Shown: positions 26,565 through 35,178 of the stretch, in pieces
Numbering within the stretch: position 1 is the first letter of the stretch
Layout of the letters: each line of letters begins with the position of its first letter
Source of the DNA: LSCE01 sp050485425
GTDB lineage: Bacteria > Pseudomonadota > Gammaproteobacteria > Nitrococcales > Aquisalimonadaceae
DNA: 64,000 bases
NCBI GenBank assembly: GCA_050485425.1
Contig: JBJHBJ010000017.1
Span: forward strand, 8,260-72,259
Direction: 5' to 3'
Position numbers and translations under genes: made by a program
The notes under the pieces: generated by a model
Database searches by the model: none
Seen by the model: only the letters and a program-made list of their open reading frames with translations
What the model was told of the DNA's origin: nothing

Positions 26565-28187
26565 ATGGAAAACTTGCAACTGAGCAGCGAACTGTCGCTG
26601 TCGGCAGAGATTGTTGATGCGTTCGCCGCATTTACCGGCGACTACAGCGCCCTCCACATGCGCGAGGACTTCGCACGCCGCACCCGTTTTCGCCAGCGCA
26701 TCGCGCATGGAATGCTTTCCGTGGTTGCGCTGGCGAAGGTGCAAAGTACACGGGCCGGGGGCGTTGTCTCGTTCCGCTCTCTCAAGGGCAGGTTTCTTCG
26801 CCCGGTGGGATTGAGCGACAGGCTTCGGCTGCTGATCGACGTCAATCCAGGCACGGATGGGGAGTATTCGTTTTCCGCCAGATGGGAACGGGTTTCTGAC
26901 GAGACGCTGCTGACGCGGGTCACCGGTCTGTACCGGGTCGTGCCGCAGGCGGCTTCGATGCCCGAAACCGGCGGGTCGACCAACGACGTGCTGCCAGTAT
27001 TTCGTGAACGCGACCAGGACATCATCGAGTCGGCCGGCCAGGAGGAAACCCTGCGCTGGCGATGGTTTCCGGAAGCGATGGAGCTGCTGGCTTCACAGGT
27101 ACTGAGGCCTATGGGCATCGACTCTGGCAGTGTGCCTTGTTCCAACCTCCTGGCCACGCTGATGCTCTCTCCCCTGGTCGGTATGCGGTTGCCGGGGAGG
27201 CGTGCAACCTTTCTCGGTTTCGAGATGACGTTCGACGGCACAGTGGATCTCTCGCTGCCGCTTGCGCTCCATGCGGCCGTTTCCGCGACCAAACCCTCAA
27301 CGGGGATGATCGATGCTCGCGTGGAGGTGGGACAGGAGGGGCGAACGGTCGCGCACGGTACGGTCGAGGCACTGGTGAACGAGGCTCCCCGCAAGGTGCC
27401 GGGCTGCCACCAACTCGCTGCCGGCATGGTGGGTCTGGGTCTGAAGGATCGTTCCGCGATCATCATCGGTGGCAGCCGTGGCATCGGCGAGGCAACGGCG
27501 AAGCTGCTCGGGCTGCTGGGTGTCAACGTGATGCTCAGCTACTATCGCGGCGCCGACGATGCGAATGCCATCGTGGCCGATATTCGCGAGAACGGCGGCA
27601 ACGCGGCATGCATGCCCTGCGATGTCCGCGACGAATCGCAGGTCCGGGAACTCATCAAGGAAGTGCAGGCACGCTGGGACCGGGTCGACGTCTTGGTGAA
27701 CTGCGCAGTCCACGACTTCTCTCCGGCGAGCGCGCTGTCCTCCCGCTGGGAGGACTATCTCCCGGAACTGGAGGTCTCCCTCCACGGCCTGCATAACGCC
27801 TGCCAGGCAGTCGTTCCGATCATGCGGCGCGGCGGGGGAGGGAAGATCATCAACTTCTCTTCCACGGCGGTGCGCATGCCGGTCTCCGGTCAGAGCCGAT
27901 ACATCACGGCAAAGGCGGCCGTGGAGGGCTATACCCGCAGCCTGGCGCGCGAACTCGCCGGAAGCAATATTCAGGTGAATCTCGTGATTCCGTGCATGAC
28001 CGAAACGGATCTGGTGGCGTCCGTCCCCGGCAGTTATCGCGAACGCCTGGCGCAGGCCAATGCCTCCGGGCGCCACCTGCAACCTGAGGAAGTGGCGCAG
28101 GCGGTGGCGTTTCTGGCCTCGCAATGGTCCAACGCCATGACCGGGCAGGCGGTGACCCTGAATCTTGGCGATCCGCCATTCGCGTGA
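26565..28187 (+). CDS. MaoC-like hydratase / short-chain reductase fusion
   Basis: A 540-residue two-enzyme protein. Residues 1-140 are a hot-dog MaoC-like domain with GDYSALHMREDFARRTRF and RIAHGM (27-50), matching the Asp/His active-site region of R-specific enoyl hydratases. Residues 150-280 form a second, weakly conserved hot-dog-like part. Residues 297-540 are a classical SDR with GGSRGIGEA (302-310), CDVRDES, a Ser432-Ser433/Tyr446/Lys450 catalytic set in SSTA...YITAK, and GQAVTLNLGD at the end. Together they could hydrate or dehydrate and reduce a beta-keto/beta-hydroxy acyl thioester. GAAGGGATCA precedes the ATG at 26565. The following FkbH and ACP genes make an acyl-ACP substrate likely. 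Confidence 0.85.
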   Translation: MENLQLSSELSLSAEIVDAFAAFTGDYSALHMREDFARRTRFRQRIAHGMLSVVALAKVQSTRAGGVVSFRSLKGRFLRPVGLSDRLRLLIDVNPGTDGEYSFSARWERVSDETLLTRVTGLYRVVPQAASMPETGGSTNDVLPVFRERDQDIIESAGQEETLRWRWFPEAMELLASQVLRPMGIDSGSVPCSNLLATLMLSPLVGMRLPGRRATFLGFEMTFDGTVDLSLPLALHAAVSATKPSTGMIDARVEVGQEGRTVAHGTVEALVNEAPRKVPGCHQLAAGMVGLGLKDRSAIIIGGSRGIGEATAKLLGLLGVNVMLSYYRGADDANAIVADIRENGGNAACMPCDVRDESQVRELIKEVQARWDRVDVLVNCAVHDFSPASALSSRWEDYLPELEVSLHGLHNACQAVVPIMRRGGGGKIINFSSTAVRMPVSGQSRYITAKAAVEGYTRSLARELAGSNIQVNLVIPCMTETDLVASVPGSYRERLAQANASGRHLQPEEVAQAVAFLASQWSNAMTGQAVTLNLGDPPFA

Positions 28188-28201
28188 GCGGAGGAAACCC
28201 C

Positions 28202-30064
28202 ATGCTTGCGAATGAAGCCCGTCGCACACTCGCCGCCGCGCGGAGCTGGGCGGAACTGCAGACCAGCCTGGCGGCAGTTCCATTGGTGGCGTTCGATACC
28301 GGGCTGATCGAGTACGCGCACAGGATGCTCGACCGCGTACCCGGCGAGCCGGAACTACGCGTCGCCTACCTGTCCGATCAGACGCTTGTCCCGTTGTCGC
28401 ACCATGTCGCTGTCAGGGGAGCCAGGGAGGGGGTTCGGCTGGCCAGCTTCCATGCGCCGTATGAACAGCATTTCCAGCAGGTGCTGGATGCCTCGAGCGA
28501 GCTTGCGGCATTCTCGCCACAGGTCATCGTGCTTGTGCTCAGTCTGGAGTACCTGGCACCGGGAATAGCGGGTGCCTACCTCGAATGTTCCCCGGAGCAG
28601 CGCGGCAACGCCGTCAGTTCCATCGTGGAGCACATGCGTAGCTGGGCCGATGTGGCCACGAAGAATACCGACGCTGCGCTGATCGTCGCGAACGTCCCCA
28701 GAACGGCCTTTCCGGCCGCCGGTATCGCCGATGGCAGTCTGCAGATGGGGGAGTCCGAATTCTTTGCCCGGCTACAACTCGAACTGCTGGCGACCTTCCG
28801 CGACTCCCCCCGGGTAAGCCTGTTCGATCTGGACCTGGCGCTTGCGCGTCACGGTCTCGAGGGCATCGCCAACCCCCGCCTTCATTATCTCGCGCGCATG
28901 CCCTGGCACGAGTCCGCGCTGCCTGCGGTTGCCGAAGAACTGCTGAGGCACCTCCGGGCCATCAGCGGCCGCTCCCGCAAGTGCCTGGTGCTTGATCTGG
29001 ACAACACGCTCTGGGGAGGCGTGCTGGGTGAAGACGGCATCTGGGGGGTGCGTGTGGGTGGTGGTGATGCCGAAAGCAAGGCGTATACCGACTTCCAGCG
29101 CACGGTAAAAGCGCTTCAGCACCGGGGCGTTATTCTCGCAGCCTGCAGCAAGAACAACCCGGCCGACGTGGAAGAGCTGTTCTCGGCTCGGCCGGAGATG
29201 CCTCTTCGACTGGAAGATTTCGCAGCCGTCAGGATCAACTGGGAGCCAAAGCCGGGCAACCTGCAATCCATTGCGGCGGAACTCAACATCGGGGTCGATG
29301 CGCTGGTTTTCGTGGACGACAGCCCGGTGGAATGCGCCATGATGCGGGAGCTGCTCCCGGAGGTGGAGACTGTTCAACTGGCGCCGGACCCGGCCGAACG
29401 GCCGGCGCTGTTGCGCAAGACCACGGCCTTCGACCGCATTCGCCTGACGCAAGAGGATGTCTCAAGGCAGGAGCAATACAGGCAGAACGCGTTGCGGCAG
29501 GCCGAGATGGCCATGGTGGGCGATCTGGACGGCTTTCTCCGGAGCCTGCAGACCCGGGTCGTCCTCGAGCCCGCAGACAGCAGGCATGTGGCCCGTGCCC
29601 AGCAATTGTTCATGAAAACCAATCAGTTCAACCTTACCACGCGCCGATACGCCATCGCCGAGGTGGAGGCCATGCTGGCGGATCCTGATTGTCTGCTCCG
29701 GGTGGCGACCGTCTCCGACCGTTTCGGGGATCTCGGTCTCGTCGGTATCTATCTTCTGAGGCGTGAGGCCGGGGGGCTGTGTATCGACAGTTTTCTGATG
29801 AGTTGCCGCGCCATGGGGCGGGGCATCGAAACGGCAATGATGAATCATCTGAAACAGGAAGCCGGGGAGGGGAGTGTTCTGCAAGCGGTGTATCTTCCCA
29901 CACGGAAGAATGCCCCGGTACGGGACTTCTACGATTCCCAGGGGTTTCGGCGTGTCGCGGACAACGCCGACGGCTCCAGAGCCTATTGCCTGGAAGCGCC
30001 GCAGGCAACGCTCCGGGAAGTTCCCGGTGTTTTCGTGGAATGGCGCGGTTCGGTGGAGGCGTGA
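28202..30064 (+). CDS. FkbH-like HAD-superfamily protein (HAD-IIIC)
   Basis: FkbH-type proteins load a D-glyceryl unit from 1,3-bisphosphoglycerate onto an ACP. The broader family also includes sugar/acyl decorating proteins. The 620 residues have an N-terminal SGNH-like region (1-250), the HAD motif LVLDLDNTLWGGVLGEDG with Asp265 and Asp267, CSKNNPADVEELF, INWEPKPGNLQSIA, FVDDSPVECAMM, and a C-terminal GNAT-like part (LGLVGIYLL, AVYLPTRKNAPVRDFYDSQGF). GGAGGAAACCCC sets the start at 28202. The stop overlaps the ACP start by one base (TGATG), strong evidence for a working pair. Confidence 0.9.
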   Translation: MLANEARRTLAAARSWAELQTSLAAVPLVAFDTGLIEYAHRMLDRVPGEPELRVAYLSDQTLVPLSHHVAVRGAREGVRLASFHAPYEQHFQQVLDASSELAAFSPQVIVLVLSLEYLAPGIAGAYLECSPEQRGNAVSSIVEHMRSWADVATKNTDAALIVANVPRTAFPAAGIADGSLQMGESEFFARLQLELLATFRDSPRVSLFDLDLALARHGLEGIANPRLHYLARMPWHESALPAVAEELLRHLRAISGRSRKCLVLDLDNTLWGGVLGEDGIWGVRVGGGDAESKAYTDFQRTVKALQHRGVILAACSKNNPADVEELFSARPEMPLRLEDFAAVRINWEPKPGNLQSIAAELNIGVDALVFVDDSPVECAMMRELLPEVETVQLAPDPAERPALLRKTTAFDRIRLTQEDVSRQEQYRQNALRQAEMAMVGDLDGFLRSLQTRVVLEPADSRHVARAQQLFMKTNQFNLTTRRYAIAEVEAMLADPDCLLRVATVSDRFGDLGLVGIYLLRREAGGLCIDSFLMSCRAMGRGIETAMMNHLKQEAGEGSVLQAVYLPTRKNAPVRDFYDSQGFRRVADNADGSRAYCLEAPQATLREVPGVFVEWRGSVEA

Positions 30065-30306
30065 TGCAAGACACCCTGAAACGCATATTTGCCGATCTGT
30101 TCGGGCTGGACGAGACGGAAATCTCGCCGGAGCTCAACCCGGAGACTGTCGAGCTATGGGATTCGCTGAACCATCTGCGCATGGTGACCGCGCTCGAGGA
30201 GAGCTTCGACATCAAGCTGTCGATGGCGGAGATCGAAGCGATGATGAGCAGTTTCGGTCAGCTCCAGCGGATTGTCGAAAAGCACCTCAGTGCCACGCGA
30301 GCCTAG
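30064..30306 (+). CDS. Acyl carrier protein
   Basis: The 80-residue acidic protein has the four-helix ACP layout and the phosphopantetheine attachment motif WDSLNHLRM with Ser34. Its start overlaps the FkbH stop. It is probably dedicated to the FkbH-like protein and the MaoC-SDR, carrying a short hydroxyacyl or glyceryl group that the downstream LbH acyltransferase moves to the glycan; this chain of events is inferred. The stop TAG is formed at the TA target of an inserted inverted-repeat element. Confidence 0.92.
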   Translation: MQDTLKRIFADLFGLDETEISPELNPETVELWDSLNHLRMVTALEESFDIKLSMAEIEAMMSSFGQLQRIVEKHLSATRA

Positions 30307-30473
30307 GGAAGCGCTGATCAATTCCCGCGCTCGCGTTACGCTCAGATTTTTCGCGATGCTAGGCGCGGTGCGCAGCGCCGTGGTGGTTCCACGGTCAAGC
30401 GCCGCAACAACGCAGCGCGAAAAAAACGAAAATCGGACTCGAGCGCGAACGTGGGAATTGATCAGCGCTTCCC
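30306..30473. mobile_element. 168-bp MITE-like element, TA-flanked, copy 2
   Basis: Perfect terminal inverted repeats of 21 bp (30306-30326 and 30453-30473) start GGGAAGCGCTGATCAATTCC. TA flanks both sides (30304-30305 and 30474-30475). The right half shares CGAAAATCsGAC and GTGGGAxTTG with the 82-bp copy at 24387-24468, so they belong to one family. The interior carries a second small hairpin (30378-30383 with 30389-30394). It has no transposase and sits in the stop codon of the ACP gene without spoiling it, between that gene and the acyltransferase. Confidence 0.78.
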
Positions 30474-30511
30474 TAGGGGGCGAACCCGGTGCCACTTGTC
30501 GGGAGGTCATG

Positions 30512-31093
30512 ATGGAAACAAGCACGCCGTTGTCCACCGCGGGACGGGGTACGGGGCGAAAGCCCATGCGACCGGGAAAGATACTGCGTCGCTTTTTCGT
30601 CCCGCGGTTGCTGCGCACGCTGATCTACGGGCTGAAGTATCGCGCTTATGTCAGCCCGCGCGCCGAAGTTGACTTCACTCCCAACCTGAAGCTCGGGAAA
30701 GGGGTCGTGATCAGCGCCTTCGTGAAACTGAAAGCCACGGACGGCCCGCTGCATATCGGACCTGGCACCTCGATAGGGGCGGGTTGCATGCTCAGCAGCG
30801 GCACTGCCGGCATCGACATCGGTGCCGATGTGCTGATCGCCGCCAATACCGTCATCATCGCGAACAACCACAGGTATGACAGGCTGGACCAACCCATCAG
30901 GCTGCAGGGGCTGCGCTCACAAGGCATTGTCATCGAGGACGATGTCTGGATCGGCGCCAATTCATCAGTGCTCGACGGCTGTCATATCGGCACCAGCAGC
31001 ATTATCAACGCCGGCTCGGTCGTCTCCGGCAAGGTGCCGCCGCGCAAAGTCCTTTCCGGGAATCCGGCGCGTGCGGTGTTCGAGCGACGCTGA
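30512..31093 (+). CDS. Left-handed beta-helix acyltransferase (hexapeptide repeat)
   Basis: The 193-residue protein has hexapeptide repeats such as LKLGKGVVISAFVKL, LHIGPGTSIGAGCMLSSG, IDIGADVLIAANTVIIANN and VIEDDVWIGANSSVLDGCHIG, followed by a SGNPARAVFERR tail, typical of the CatB/WbbJ-like O-acetyltransferases. A catalytic His candidate lies in NNHRYD. It is cytoplasmic. The ATG at 30512 has GGAGG 5 bp upstream. The ATG three bases earlier is too close. Whether the donor is acetyl-CoA or the acyl-ACP of the preceding genes is open. It is separated from the ACP gene only by the 168-bp element. Confidence 0.88.
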   Translation: METSTPLSTAGRGTGRKPMRPGKILRRFFVPRLLRTLIYGLKYRAYVSPRAEVDFTPNLKLGKGVVISAFVKLKATDGPLHIGPGTSIGAGCMLSSGTAGIDIGADVLIAANTVIIANNHRYDRLDQPIRLQGLRSQGIVIEDDVWIGANSSVLDGCHIGTSSIINAGSVVSGKVPPRKVLSGNPARAVFERR

Positions 31094-31112
31094 AGGCGAT
31101 ACGCGAGGCTGC

Positions 31113-32123
31113 TCAGTCATTCGCCGCCGAGGCAGTCGGCATGGCAGCGTGATTCCGGTCCATGAGAAACAGCACCATGCCGATCAGGCCGAGCGTCCAC
31201 ATCTTCAGGCGCAGAAGGATGGCCATGGCCACGGTGGCTTCCACTGTGATGCCCACCAGCGAGAAATAGTATGCGAAAACGCCTTCGGAGAACCCCAGGT
31301 TTCCCGCTGCCGCAACGGGCAACGAGGCGACGAACTGTGCGAACGGCGTCACCAGCATGAAGCCGAGCGGAGGGTCGAAGGAGAAGGTCCGGTAGGCAAC
31401 CAGCACGTTGATCCAGACCAGCCCGTAGAACACCGCGGTCAACGCCCATACCTGCAAAGCGATGCGGCGATTCCCGGCAAGTGCCGACAGCGCTTGTCCC
31501 GAGTCCATGAAGAAGCGGGCCATCCAGTCGATCACGGGGGCCAGGCGCCGGGTACGAGGCCAGGCCAGCAGCCGGTTCGACACCGCACGGATGATCGCGC
31601 CCAGCTGGCGCCGGAACATGGCGGCCACCAGCGTCACGAACAGAACGCCCCCGCAGATCATCGCAGGAACGACGAACACGGGGTGCCACAGCATCGCCGG
31701 CGCAAGCAGCGGCATGACGGCGACCAGCCCAAGCAACACGACCAGGCCCGTGACACGCTCCATGAACACGCTGGTGGCGGCCGACGTGGAGCTGCCGGTT
31801 TCCCGGCTTGCCAGGAAGATGCGCGCGGCGTCGCCACCGAAATTGGAGGGTAGCAGGGCGGAAAAATAGTAGCCGATGAAGTAGATGCGCAATGTCGCCC
31901 AGAACCCGGGGCGAGCTCCATGGATGCTCATCAGTACATGCCATTTGGCGTTGCTGACCAGCAGCATGGCGAGGCCGACCAGCCCGAACAGCAGCAGATA
32001 TCCGTAGTCCACCTGGGTCATCCGCTCCGCCAGCCCTTCCACATCCGCCATCCGCCAGAGCAGGTAGATGAACAGGGCGGTCAGCATCAGCTTCGCTGCG
32101 CGAACGATACGTTTTCTTTTCAT
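31113..32123 (-). CDS. LPG-synthase-type membrane protein (flippase-like family)
   Basis: The 336-residue protein has about eight membrane helices and the family hallmarks of the lysylphosphatidylglycerol synthase TM domain: GYYFSALLPSNFGGDAARIFL, SVFMERVTGLVVLLGL and PVAAAGNLGFSEGVFAYYFS. Related proteins occur beside glycosyltransferases and are proposed lipid or lipid-sugar flippases. There is no aminoacyl transferase domain. The ATG at 32123 has GAGAGAG upstream and lies 23 bp after the GT4 gene. It is the last gene of a leftward three-gene operon controlled from operator copy D. Confidence 0.87.
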   Translation of the reverse strand: MKRKRIVRAAKLMLTALFIYLLWRMADVEGLAERMTQVDYGYLLLFGLVGLAMLLVSNAKWHVLMSIHGARPGFWATLRIYFIGYYFSALLPSNFGGDAARIFLASRETGSSTSAATSVFMERVTGLVVLLGLVAVMPLLAPAMLWHPVFVVPAMICGGVLFVTLVAAMFRRQLGAIIRAVSNRLLAWPRTRRLAPVIDWMARFFMDSGQALSALAGNRRIALQVWALTAVFYGLVWINVLVAYRTFSFDPPLGFMLVTPFAQFVASLPVAAAGNLGFSEGVFAYYFSLVGITVEATVAMAILLRLKMWTLGLIGMVLFLMDRNHAAMPTASAAND

Positions 32124-32145
32124 TGCTCTCTCGCAATCGACAGTG

Positions 32146-33342
32146 TTACCAGTGTTGGTGCTGCTGGGCGGACGCACCACCGTGCAGGTGCTGCTCCAGA
32201 TCGGCATACAGCCCGTGCAGCGTCCGGCGGAACGATTCGTAACTGTGGTTTCTCTCTACGTATTTTCTCGCCCGGGCCCCCAGCGCGGCCCGCTCGGCGG
32301 GGCGCGCCAGCAGATCCAGCCAATCTGCCGTAAACGCGATCGGTTCCGGGGGAGCCAGTCGGGCTATCGCAGATGTCATGACCTGGGTGTGCGTGGGCAG
32401 ATCGGTTGCCAGCACCGCCACCCCGGAATGCAGATAGCTGTAGACCTTCATCGGCGTATTCACGCCTTCCGAGCGCGGCGAGATCAGCACATCGGCCTGG
32501 CGCAGGAACGCGCCCATGGTCGCCAGCGGCCGTTTGCCCAGGAAATGCACGCGACCGGAGACGCCCAGTTGCTCGACGCGGGCCTGGTAATGGCCTATGT
32601 CTGCGTCGTCACCGCCAATGATCACCAGATGGGCGTTTGTGTCCTGTTCGGAGACCAGAGCGAAGCTGTTCAGCAGCAGGTCGATACCCTGGTAACTTTC
32701 CAGGTTTCCCACGTACATGGAAATCGAACCCTCGATGCCCAGGGACTGCCGGACCTCCTCCCCCGGCAATTCCGGTTCGTCCGGTTGCAGCAGGGAAACG
32801 TCCCGCAGGATGGTGATCTTCTCGACGGCGTGAGCAGCCACCTGGTCCGCCAGCGCATCGCACACCGGCACCACCGCCTCGGCACGCCGGAAGGGCAGGG
32901 ACTCGATCTTGCGCAACCAGCGCTCAAGCGGCGCCAGCACGCGATACTTGTTGATGATCTGCGTGACCAGCGAAGAGTCCATGTCATAGATGAAGGGCGT
33001 GCCGAGGAACGGCTTGAGCACCATTGCCATGAACACGCTCTCTTCGACACAGTGAATGAGGTCGTACCGTTCCCTGCGCAGTCGCCGGAACAATGCCCAG
33101 AACAGCCAGAGGTCGCAGATGATCTTCTTCAGCGAGGGACCTGGACGGACGTTGCTTGCCCCAGGGGGCGCGGCGATGCGAAAGATGCGCATACCGGGAT
33201 AGCAGCGTTCCTCCCCCTCGTGGAAGGTCAGCACGTCCACGTGATCGCCGCGTTCGCTCAGCGCGCGCACGAGCAGATCCACCGCGATCGGCGTGCCGCG
33301 TTCCTGGTAGAAGGGATGCGGGGCGGTAACGAGTACCTTCAT
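32146..33342 (-). CDS. GT4-family glycosyltransferase
   Basis: A GT-B transferase of 398 residues. The N-terminus is KVLVTAPHPFYQERGTPIAV with the acceptor-side glycine loop. DLIHCVEES, GTPFIYDMDSSL, ISMYVGNLESYQGIDLLL and IIGGDDADIGHY follow. The donor motif is SPRSEGVNTPMKVYSYLHSGVAV (EGxxTPxK, seen in GT4 proteins of this sub-group). The C-terminus is His/Gln-rich (EQHLHGGASAQQHQHW). It sits 4 bp after the PHP-like gene and 22 bp before the membrane protein. Substrate unknown. Confidence 0.9.
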   Translation of the reverse strand: MKVLVTAPHPFYQERGTPIAVDLLVRALSERGDHVDVLTFHEGEERCYPGMRIFRIAAPPGASNVRPGPSLKKIICDLWLFWALFRRLRRERYDLIHCVEESVFMAMVLKPFLGTPFIYDMDSSLVTQIINKYRVLAPLERWLRKIESLPFRRAEAVVPVCDALADQVAAHAVEKITILRDVSLLQPDEPELPGEEVRQSLGIEGSISMYVGNLESYQGIDLLLNSFALVSEQDTNAHLVIIGGDDADIGHYQARVEQLGVSGRVHFLGKRPLATMGAFLRQADVLISPRSEGVNTPMKVYSYLHSGVAVLATDLPTHTQVMTSAIARLAPPEPIAFTADWLDLLARPAERAALGARARKYVERNHSYESFRRTLHGLYADLEQHLHGGASAQQHQHW

Positions 33343-33346
33343 CGTG

Positions 33347-34216
33347 TCAGGGCCTGTTCATGCTCTGGCGCTCGTTGCGTTGTTGCCCTGGCAGGGACCA
33401 GGCAAGGCGCATGCGCAGCCTGAGCTGGCTGCGCAGGAAGCGGCCGTTCGCCTGGAGCCGGCCGTAGGGCGACAGTGGTGCCGTTTGCCCCGGAAGCAGC
33501 CGCTTGAGGGCGCCGACCGGGTCGGCCCGGTCTACCGGGGCATCCACAACGGCACCGAAGGCGCCGACCCGCTGCTGCTCATCGACCATCGGTAACGGAT
33601 CGGTACCCGGCAACACGCGCATGCCCGCACGCTGCGCCCGGACGAACTGTCGCGGTCGCCGCCAGGCACGCGGCCTGATGCCGCTATCTCCCAACAGGAC
33701 GGCGGACGTGCCGGCGGTATCACGGATGATCGCGTTCACCACGCTTCCCCTGCGGCCCAACCATTTGCCCGCTCCCCAGGGTAGGACGGCTATGGCGTCA
33801 TAGCGTCCGGCCCAGTCCAGCACCTCCGTCACCGGCAGGCCGTCACGCAGGTACTGCTCCGTTCCGAGCGTCAACACCTCGAGCCGCTCGGAGGTCACCA
33901 CCTGCCGGCCGGGAACAAGAATCAGGTCCGGCCGGTTGCTGCAACTGGCGATCAGGGCCGGGGTGGTTTCCCCGGTCCGGACCAGCGTCCAGCCGGTCTT
34001 TTCCCCGGGTTCCAGGCTCTCGAGCAGAGATCGGAACCAGCTCTGGTCCCGCATCTCCGCCAGCATCAGGACACCGGCCCAGTCCTTCGTCCAGCCCAGC
34101 TCCGCCGCCTGGCGGCTGAAGTTCCGCGCCGCGTGCTCGAGAAAGGCATGCAGGCTGAAACAGCCATGAAAATGAACATGGCCGTCCACCAGCACATGTG
34201 CGTAGGCATCCGTCAC
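33347..34216 (-). CDS. PHP/amidohydrolase-like metal-dependent protein
   Basis: I can place this 289-residue protein only loosely. Its N-terminus DGHVHFHGCF (Asp11, His13, His15, His17) looks like the metal-binding start of PHP or amidohydrolase proteins. RPDLILVPGRQVVTSERLEVL and AVLPWGAGKWLGRRG follow, and ALLGDSGIRP-like and GTDPLP segments come later. It has no signal peptide. The GTG at 34216 follows GGAG. It heads the leftward operon with a GT4 and a flippase-like protein, 57 bp from operator copy D, so a role in glycan or precursor turnover is a guess from context. Confidence 0.6.
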   Translation of the reverse strand: MTDAYAHVLVDGHVHFHGCFSLHAFLEHAARNFSRQAAELGWTKDWAGVLMLAEMRDQSWFRSLLESLEPGEKTGWTLVRTGETTPALIASCSNRPDLILVPGRQVVTSERLEVLTLGTEQYLRDGLPVTEVLDWAGRYDAIAVLPWGAGKWLGRRGSVVNAIIRDTAGTSAVLLGDSGIRPRAWRRPRQFVRAQRAGMRVLPGTDPLPMVDEQQRVGAFGAVVDAPVDRADPVGALKRLLPGQTAPLSPYGRLQANGRFLRSQLRLRMRLAWSLPGQQRNERQSMNRP

Positions 34217-34272
34217 TCAGGGGCTCCATTGCCGATCTGCGCCATCCAGATTAGGCGGCGGAAATCGCGAAG

Positions 34273-34292
34273 TATGTTCGCTGGCGAACAGA
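34273..34292. promoter_or_regulatory. Putative Crp/Fnr-type operator, copy D (divergent promoter)
   Basis: The sequence tatgttcgctggcgaacaga lies between the leftward PHP-like operon and the rightward methyltransferase operon. Rightward, TATGGT at 34313-34318 is 33 bp from the dyad. Leftward, TAATCT at 34253-34248 is 32 bp away. Both fit class II activation. Confidence 0.65.
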
Positions 34293-34383
34293 TGGACTGA
34301 TTCACAGCGGCATATGGTGAATGCCGGACCGGACAGGAGGGACGGGCCTGCATGGCATGGGCGGCAGGTGATCGGGGACGGGC

Positions 34384-35178
34384 GTGATCGAGGCAGGGGA
34401 TATGTTGGTACAGGCAGCGCCACCGGGACCGGACGAGGAGACCGCATCGGAGGATTACGCGCGCAGGTTCCGGGGCAGGGCGGGCGATTATCTGCTGGAC
34501 ACCCAGGAACGCTGTATCACCGGCCTGATGCCCGCCGGCACGGCCATGACGGTGCTGGACGTCGGTGGCGGCCACGGCCAGACGGCGGCAGTGATGACCA
34601 AGCTCGGGCACCGGGTGACCGTCCTGGGCAGCACCGAGGCATCCCTCGCGCGCCTTCGGCAGGGCCCGTTGTCGGCGCAGTACACGCTGATCACCGGCAA
34701 TCTGCTCTCGCTGCCTTTTGCCGATGCCAGCTTCGACCTGGTGATTTCCGTCAGGCTGCTTTCACACATGCGGCAATGGCATTCGCTGGTGGATGAACTG
34801 TGCCGCGTGGCGCGGCGCTCGGTGATCGTGGATTATCCGCGAAGAAGCGGCTTCAACGCATTGACGCCGCTACTGTTCGGTCTCAAGCGGCGGGTGGAGC
34901 GCAATACCCGTACCTACACCAGTTTCCGCGACGCGGAGATCGATCGCGCATTCCGCGCCAATGGTTTCGAACGCACGGCACGGGCCGGGCAGTTCTGCCT
35001 GCCCATGGTCGTTCATCGAATGACGGACGCAAGTCCGCTCTGCCGGAGTCTCGAGCATGTCTCGGCCCGGCTGGGGCTAGGCGCGCTCGTGGGTTCGCCG
35101 GTCCTCGTCCGTGCCGACAGGGCAGGGGTTACCACCCGCCGGGCGGCGGGCATCAATCAGTGGGGAGTCGCAGCATGA
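34384..35178 (+). CDS. Class I SAM-dependent methyltransferase
   Basis: A 264-residue methyltransferase with the SAM-binding motif I VLDVGGGHGQTAAVM near 57-71, an acidic motif position at GSTEASLARL, LPFADASFDLVISVRLLSHM (motifs II/III) and YPRRSGFNAL later. The substrate is unknown. In a glycan cluster it could methylate a sugar or a lipid carrier. The GTG at 34384 was chosen by length. The ATG at 34402 is a reasonable alternative, preceded by AGGGGAT. It overlaps the next gene as ATGA and lies just downstream of operator copy D. Confidence 0.87.
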   Translation: MIEAGDMLVQAAPPGPDEETASEDYARRFRGRAGDYLLDTQERCITGLMPAGTAMTVLDVGGGHGQTAAVMTKLGHRVTVLGSTEASLARLRQGPLSAQYTLITGNLLSLPFADASFDLVISVRLLSHMRQWHSLVDELCRVARRSVIVDYPRRSGFNALTPLLFGLKRRVERNTRTYTSFRDAEIDRAFRANGFERTARAGQFCLPMVVHRMTDASPLCRSLEHVSARLGLGALVGSPVLVRADRAGVTTRRAAGINQWGVAA

